The notes under the pieces were generated by a model. It did no database searches. It was given only the letters and a program-made list of their open reading frames with translations, and was not told the DNA's origin. Shown piece by piece: positions 6,713 to 8,532 of a DNA stretch of 8,532 bases. The DNA is from Flavobacteriales bacterium. Its GTDB lineage: Bacteria; Bacteroidota; Bacteroidia; Flavobacteriales_E; Vicingaceae. Each line of letters opens with the position of its first letter. Positions within the stretch are counted from its first letter, which is position 1. The stretch spans positions 1 through 8,532 of the forward strand of contig JAESUI010000293.1 of NCBI GenBank assembly GCA_016763135.1, written 5' to 3'. A program made the position numbers and the translations under genes.

Positions 6713-7993
6713 ATGAACTTTATAGAAGAAATCCGTTGGAGAGGCATGATACACGATATGATGCCAGGTACAGGAGAGCAATTTGCTAAAGAAATTACTT
6801 CAGCTTATATTGGTTTTGATCCAACAGGAGATTCGCTACATATTGGTAGTTTGGTGCAAATAATGATTTTAGTTCATTTGCAAAAAGCTGGACATAAGCC
6901 TTATGTGTTGGTTGGAGGAGCAACGGGAATGGTAGGTGATCCTTCTGGTAAGTCTGCTGAACGTAATTTGTTAGATGAGGAAACGTTGAACCATAATGTC
7001 GCATGCATCAAAAAACAATTAGAACAATTTTTAGATTTTGATTGTGGTGAGAATTCTGCTGAAATGGTAAATAATTACGATTGGTTTAAGAATTTTAATG
7101 TCTTGGATTTTATTAGAGATATCGGGAAACATATTCCTGTAAATTACATGATGGCAAAAGATTCTGTAAAATCTCGTTTAGAAACAGGAATGTCTTTTAC
7201 GGAGTTTACTTACCAGTTAATTCAAGGTTATGATTTTTATTGGTTGAATAAGAACAAAAATTGCAAAGTGCAATTAGGAGGTTCCGATCAGTGGGGAAAC
7301 ATTGTTACCGGAACAGAATTGATTAGAAGAAAAGGTGGTGAACCAGCTTTTGCTTGTACCACACCTCTTATTAAAAAAGCTGATGGAAGTAAATTTGGAA
7401 AAACTGAAGGTGGAAATGTATGGTTAGATAAAACCAAAACCTCTCCGTATAAATTTTACCAGTATTGGATCAATTCGTCAGATGAAGATGCAGCTAAGTA
7501 CATTAGAATTTTCACGTTAAAAAGTAAGGAGGAAATAGAAGCTCTTGAAAAAGAGCACGCAGAGGCACCACATCTAAGAATATTGCAAAAAGCATTAGCA
7601 GAAGATATCACAATTAGAGTTCACTCTCAAGAAGATTTGGATGCTGCAATAAATGCTTCAGAAATTTTATTTAAAAAAGGGGCGGAAGCAGTTGAAGGAT
7701 TGAAGAGTATGTCGGCACAAATTTTTGAAGATGTTTTTGAAGGTGTCCCACAAGCAGAGATTGCTTTATCAGAAATTGAAAGTGGTATAAACATTGTAGA
7801 AGCATTGGCTGTTCAAACGAATTTCTTAGGTTCTAATGGCGAAGCTAGAAGAGCGTTAAAAGGAAATTCGATAAGTGTAAATAAAGATAAAGTGGGAGAA
7901 GATAAAGTAATCAATAAAGACGATTTGATTAGCGGGAAATACATCTTGCTCCAACGAGGTAAGAAAAATTATTTTTTAGTTAAAGCTATTTAG
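6713..7993 (+). CDS. tyrS: Tyrosine--tRNA ligase
   Basis: Cytoplasmic class I aminoacyl-tRNA synthetase that activates tyrosine with ATP and charges tRNA-Tyr. The 426 residues match the usual bacterial TyrS length. YIGFDPTGDSLHIGSL (32-47) contains the HIGH-type ATP-binding signature in the form HIGS (43-46). TGMVGDPSGKSAER (71-84), the tyrosine pocket segment YQLIQGYDF (167-175) and GGSDQWGN (189-196) are diagnostic for TyrRS and separate it from TrpRS. The second signature, KMSKS, appears as KFGKT (227-231), common in this TyrRS group. A C-terminal S4-like RNA-binding domain spans about residues 358-426 (EARRALKGNSISVNKDKV near its centre). The ATG at 6713 gives the normal N-terminus and sits below a -7 box, so the gene probably has its own promoter. 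Its TAG stop overlaps by one base the GTG of the next gene. No anomaly in the catalytic residues was seen. Confidence 0.97.
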   Translation: MNFIEEIRWRGMIHDMMPGTGEQFAKEITSAYIGFDPTGDSLHIGSLVQIMILVHLQKAGHKPYVLVGGATGMVGDPSGKSAERNLLDEETLNHNVACIKKQLEQFLDFDCGENSAEMVNNYDWFKNFNVLDFIRDIGKHIPVNYMMAKDSVKSRLETGMSFTEFTYQLIQGYDFYWLNKNKNCKVQLGGSDQWGNIVTGTELIRRKGGEPAFACTTPLIKKADGSKFGKTEGGNVWLDKTKTSPYKFYQYWINSSDEDAAKYIRIFTLKSKEEIEALEKEHAEAPHLRILQKALAEDITIRVHSQEDLDAAINASEILFKKGAEAVEGLKSMSAQIFEDVFEGVPQAEIALSEIESGINIVEALAVQTNFLGSNGEARRALKGNSISVNKDKVGEDKVINKDDLISGKYILLQRGKKNYFLVKAI

Positions 7994-8532
7994 TGAGGTA
8001 TCTTTTTTCAATATTGATAATCGTTTTAATTTGTTCGGGGTTTACTCAAATCTCAAATAAAAAGAGAGTATTAGTTATTCCTCCTAATCGGTTTGAGTTT
8101 GTTTCAGAATTTGATTTAGAAGAAATTGCGGTAAAGAATGAAATAACAGCTTCAAAAGTTTTTTTAACTTATGAAAAAGCCCTTTTAAATTCGTTTAAAG
8201 ATTATAGCGATGAAAATTTTGAATTCGTTCCTGTTGAAGCGGCAAAATTAAAACCATATAAAAAACTCATAAAGTACAAGTATGGGAAATTTAAGGGAAA
8301 GGGTCATAATTCGGTAGATTTAAAGAAGTTTTCTGAAGCAGATTTTACAAAGTTATTGGAAGAGCATAATGCTGATTTTGTAATTTTTATTACTTGGTAC
8401 GATATTCAAAAGGAGTCTTTTACACGAAAAGGGAAGCATAGTAAAAGAACTGATTATGCAGCACACTATTTAGATTATGACATTTTTAACTTGTTTAAAC
8501 AGCAAATTGCAGGAGACGGAAAGGTAAAAGCC
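7993..8532 (+). CDS. Secreted hypothetical protein with GTG start, 3'-truncated by window edge
   Basis: An open frame of 180 codons runs from a GTG at 7993-7995 to the window end without a stop. An in-frame TAA at 7981-7983 bounds it upstream. The GTG overlaps the tyrS stop by one base (TAGTG). The first residues, MRYLFSILIIVLICSGFTQ, form a signal peptide with a basic residue then a hydrophobic core; this strongly supports the GTG as the start, since no ATG precedes the core. The Cys at position 14 has Ile at -1, so a lipobox is unlikely, and cleavage near residues 17-19 fits better. The mature part is charged and soluble-looking (KKRVLVIPPNRFEFVSEFDL, later YGKFKGKGHN and NADFVIFITWYDIQKESFTR). 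I do not recognise a named domain. It is probably periplasmic or surface-exposed and cotranscribed with tyrS. The coding call is firm; the function is unknown. Confidence 0.8.
   Translation, partial: MRYLFSILIIVLICSGFTQISNKKRVLVIPPNRFEFVSEFDLEEIAVKNEITASKVFLTYEKALLNSFKDYSDENFEFVPVEAAKLKPYKKLIKYKYGKFKGKGHNSVDLKKFSEADFTKLLEEHNADFVIFITWYDIQKESFTRKGKHSKRTDYAAHYLDYDIFNLFKQQIAGDGKVKA

Noticed and set aside
6795..7004. Minus-strand open frame inside tyrS
   Set aside because: It is opposite the catalytic HIGH region of tyrS and has no coding features of its own.

Overview
This AT-rich window looks like ordinary chromosomal DNA from a member of the Bacteroidota, most likely Flavobacteriales. The evidence is a DUF5686/carboxypeptidase-regulatory-like outer membrane protein (a Bacteroidota hallmark), TAnnTTTG-type -7 promoter boxes, weak or absent Shine-Dalgarno sequences with A-rich leaders, and a TPR-type lipoprotein-like family typical of this phylum. 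No rRNA, tRNA, CRISPR array, insertion sequence or phage gene was seen. The longest gene-free stretches are about 75-85 bp.

Layout: (1) 1-1119, plus strand: the 3' part of a hypothetical envelope-type protein whose start lies before the window. It converges on, and overlaps by 41 bp, (2) dinB (DNA polymerase IV, minus strand, 1079-2155). dinB follows directly, through a TAATG stop/start overlap, (3) a DUF5686 outer membrane protein gene (minus strand, 2155-4581). These two form a minus-strand operon. (4) An 83-bp divergent intergenic region holds an imperfect 31-bp dyad and weak promoter-like boxes. (5) A plus-strand pair follows: a SPASM-type radical SAM protein (4665-5687) and, 2 bp later, an LpxR-family lipid A 3'-O-deacylase-like protein (5690-6637). 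(6) A 75-bp gap with a good -7 box precedes tyrS (6713-7993). (7) tyrS overlaps by one base the GTG start of a secreted hypothetical protein that runs off the right edge (7993-8532).

Functionally, housekeeping genes (tyrS, dinB) are interleaved with cell-envelope genes: DUF5686, LpxR-like and two exported unknowns. The radical SAM/LpxR pairing is the most suggestive partnership, but the substrate of the radical SAM enzyme cannot be read from the sequence. I did not find strong evidence for a new defence, mobile or biosynthetic system. The points worth a second look are dual-coding DNA at the dinB 3' end, an atypical SPASM cysteine set, the divergent dyad, and the GTG-started gene coupled to tyrS.
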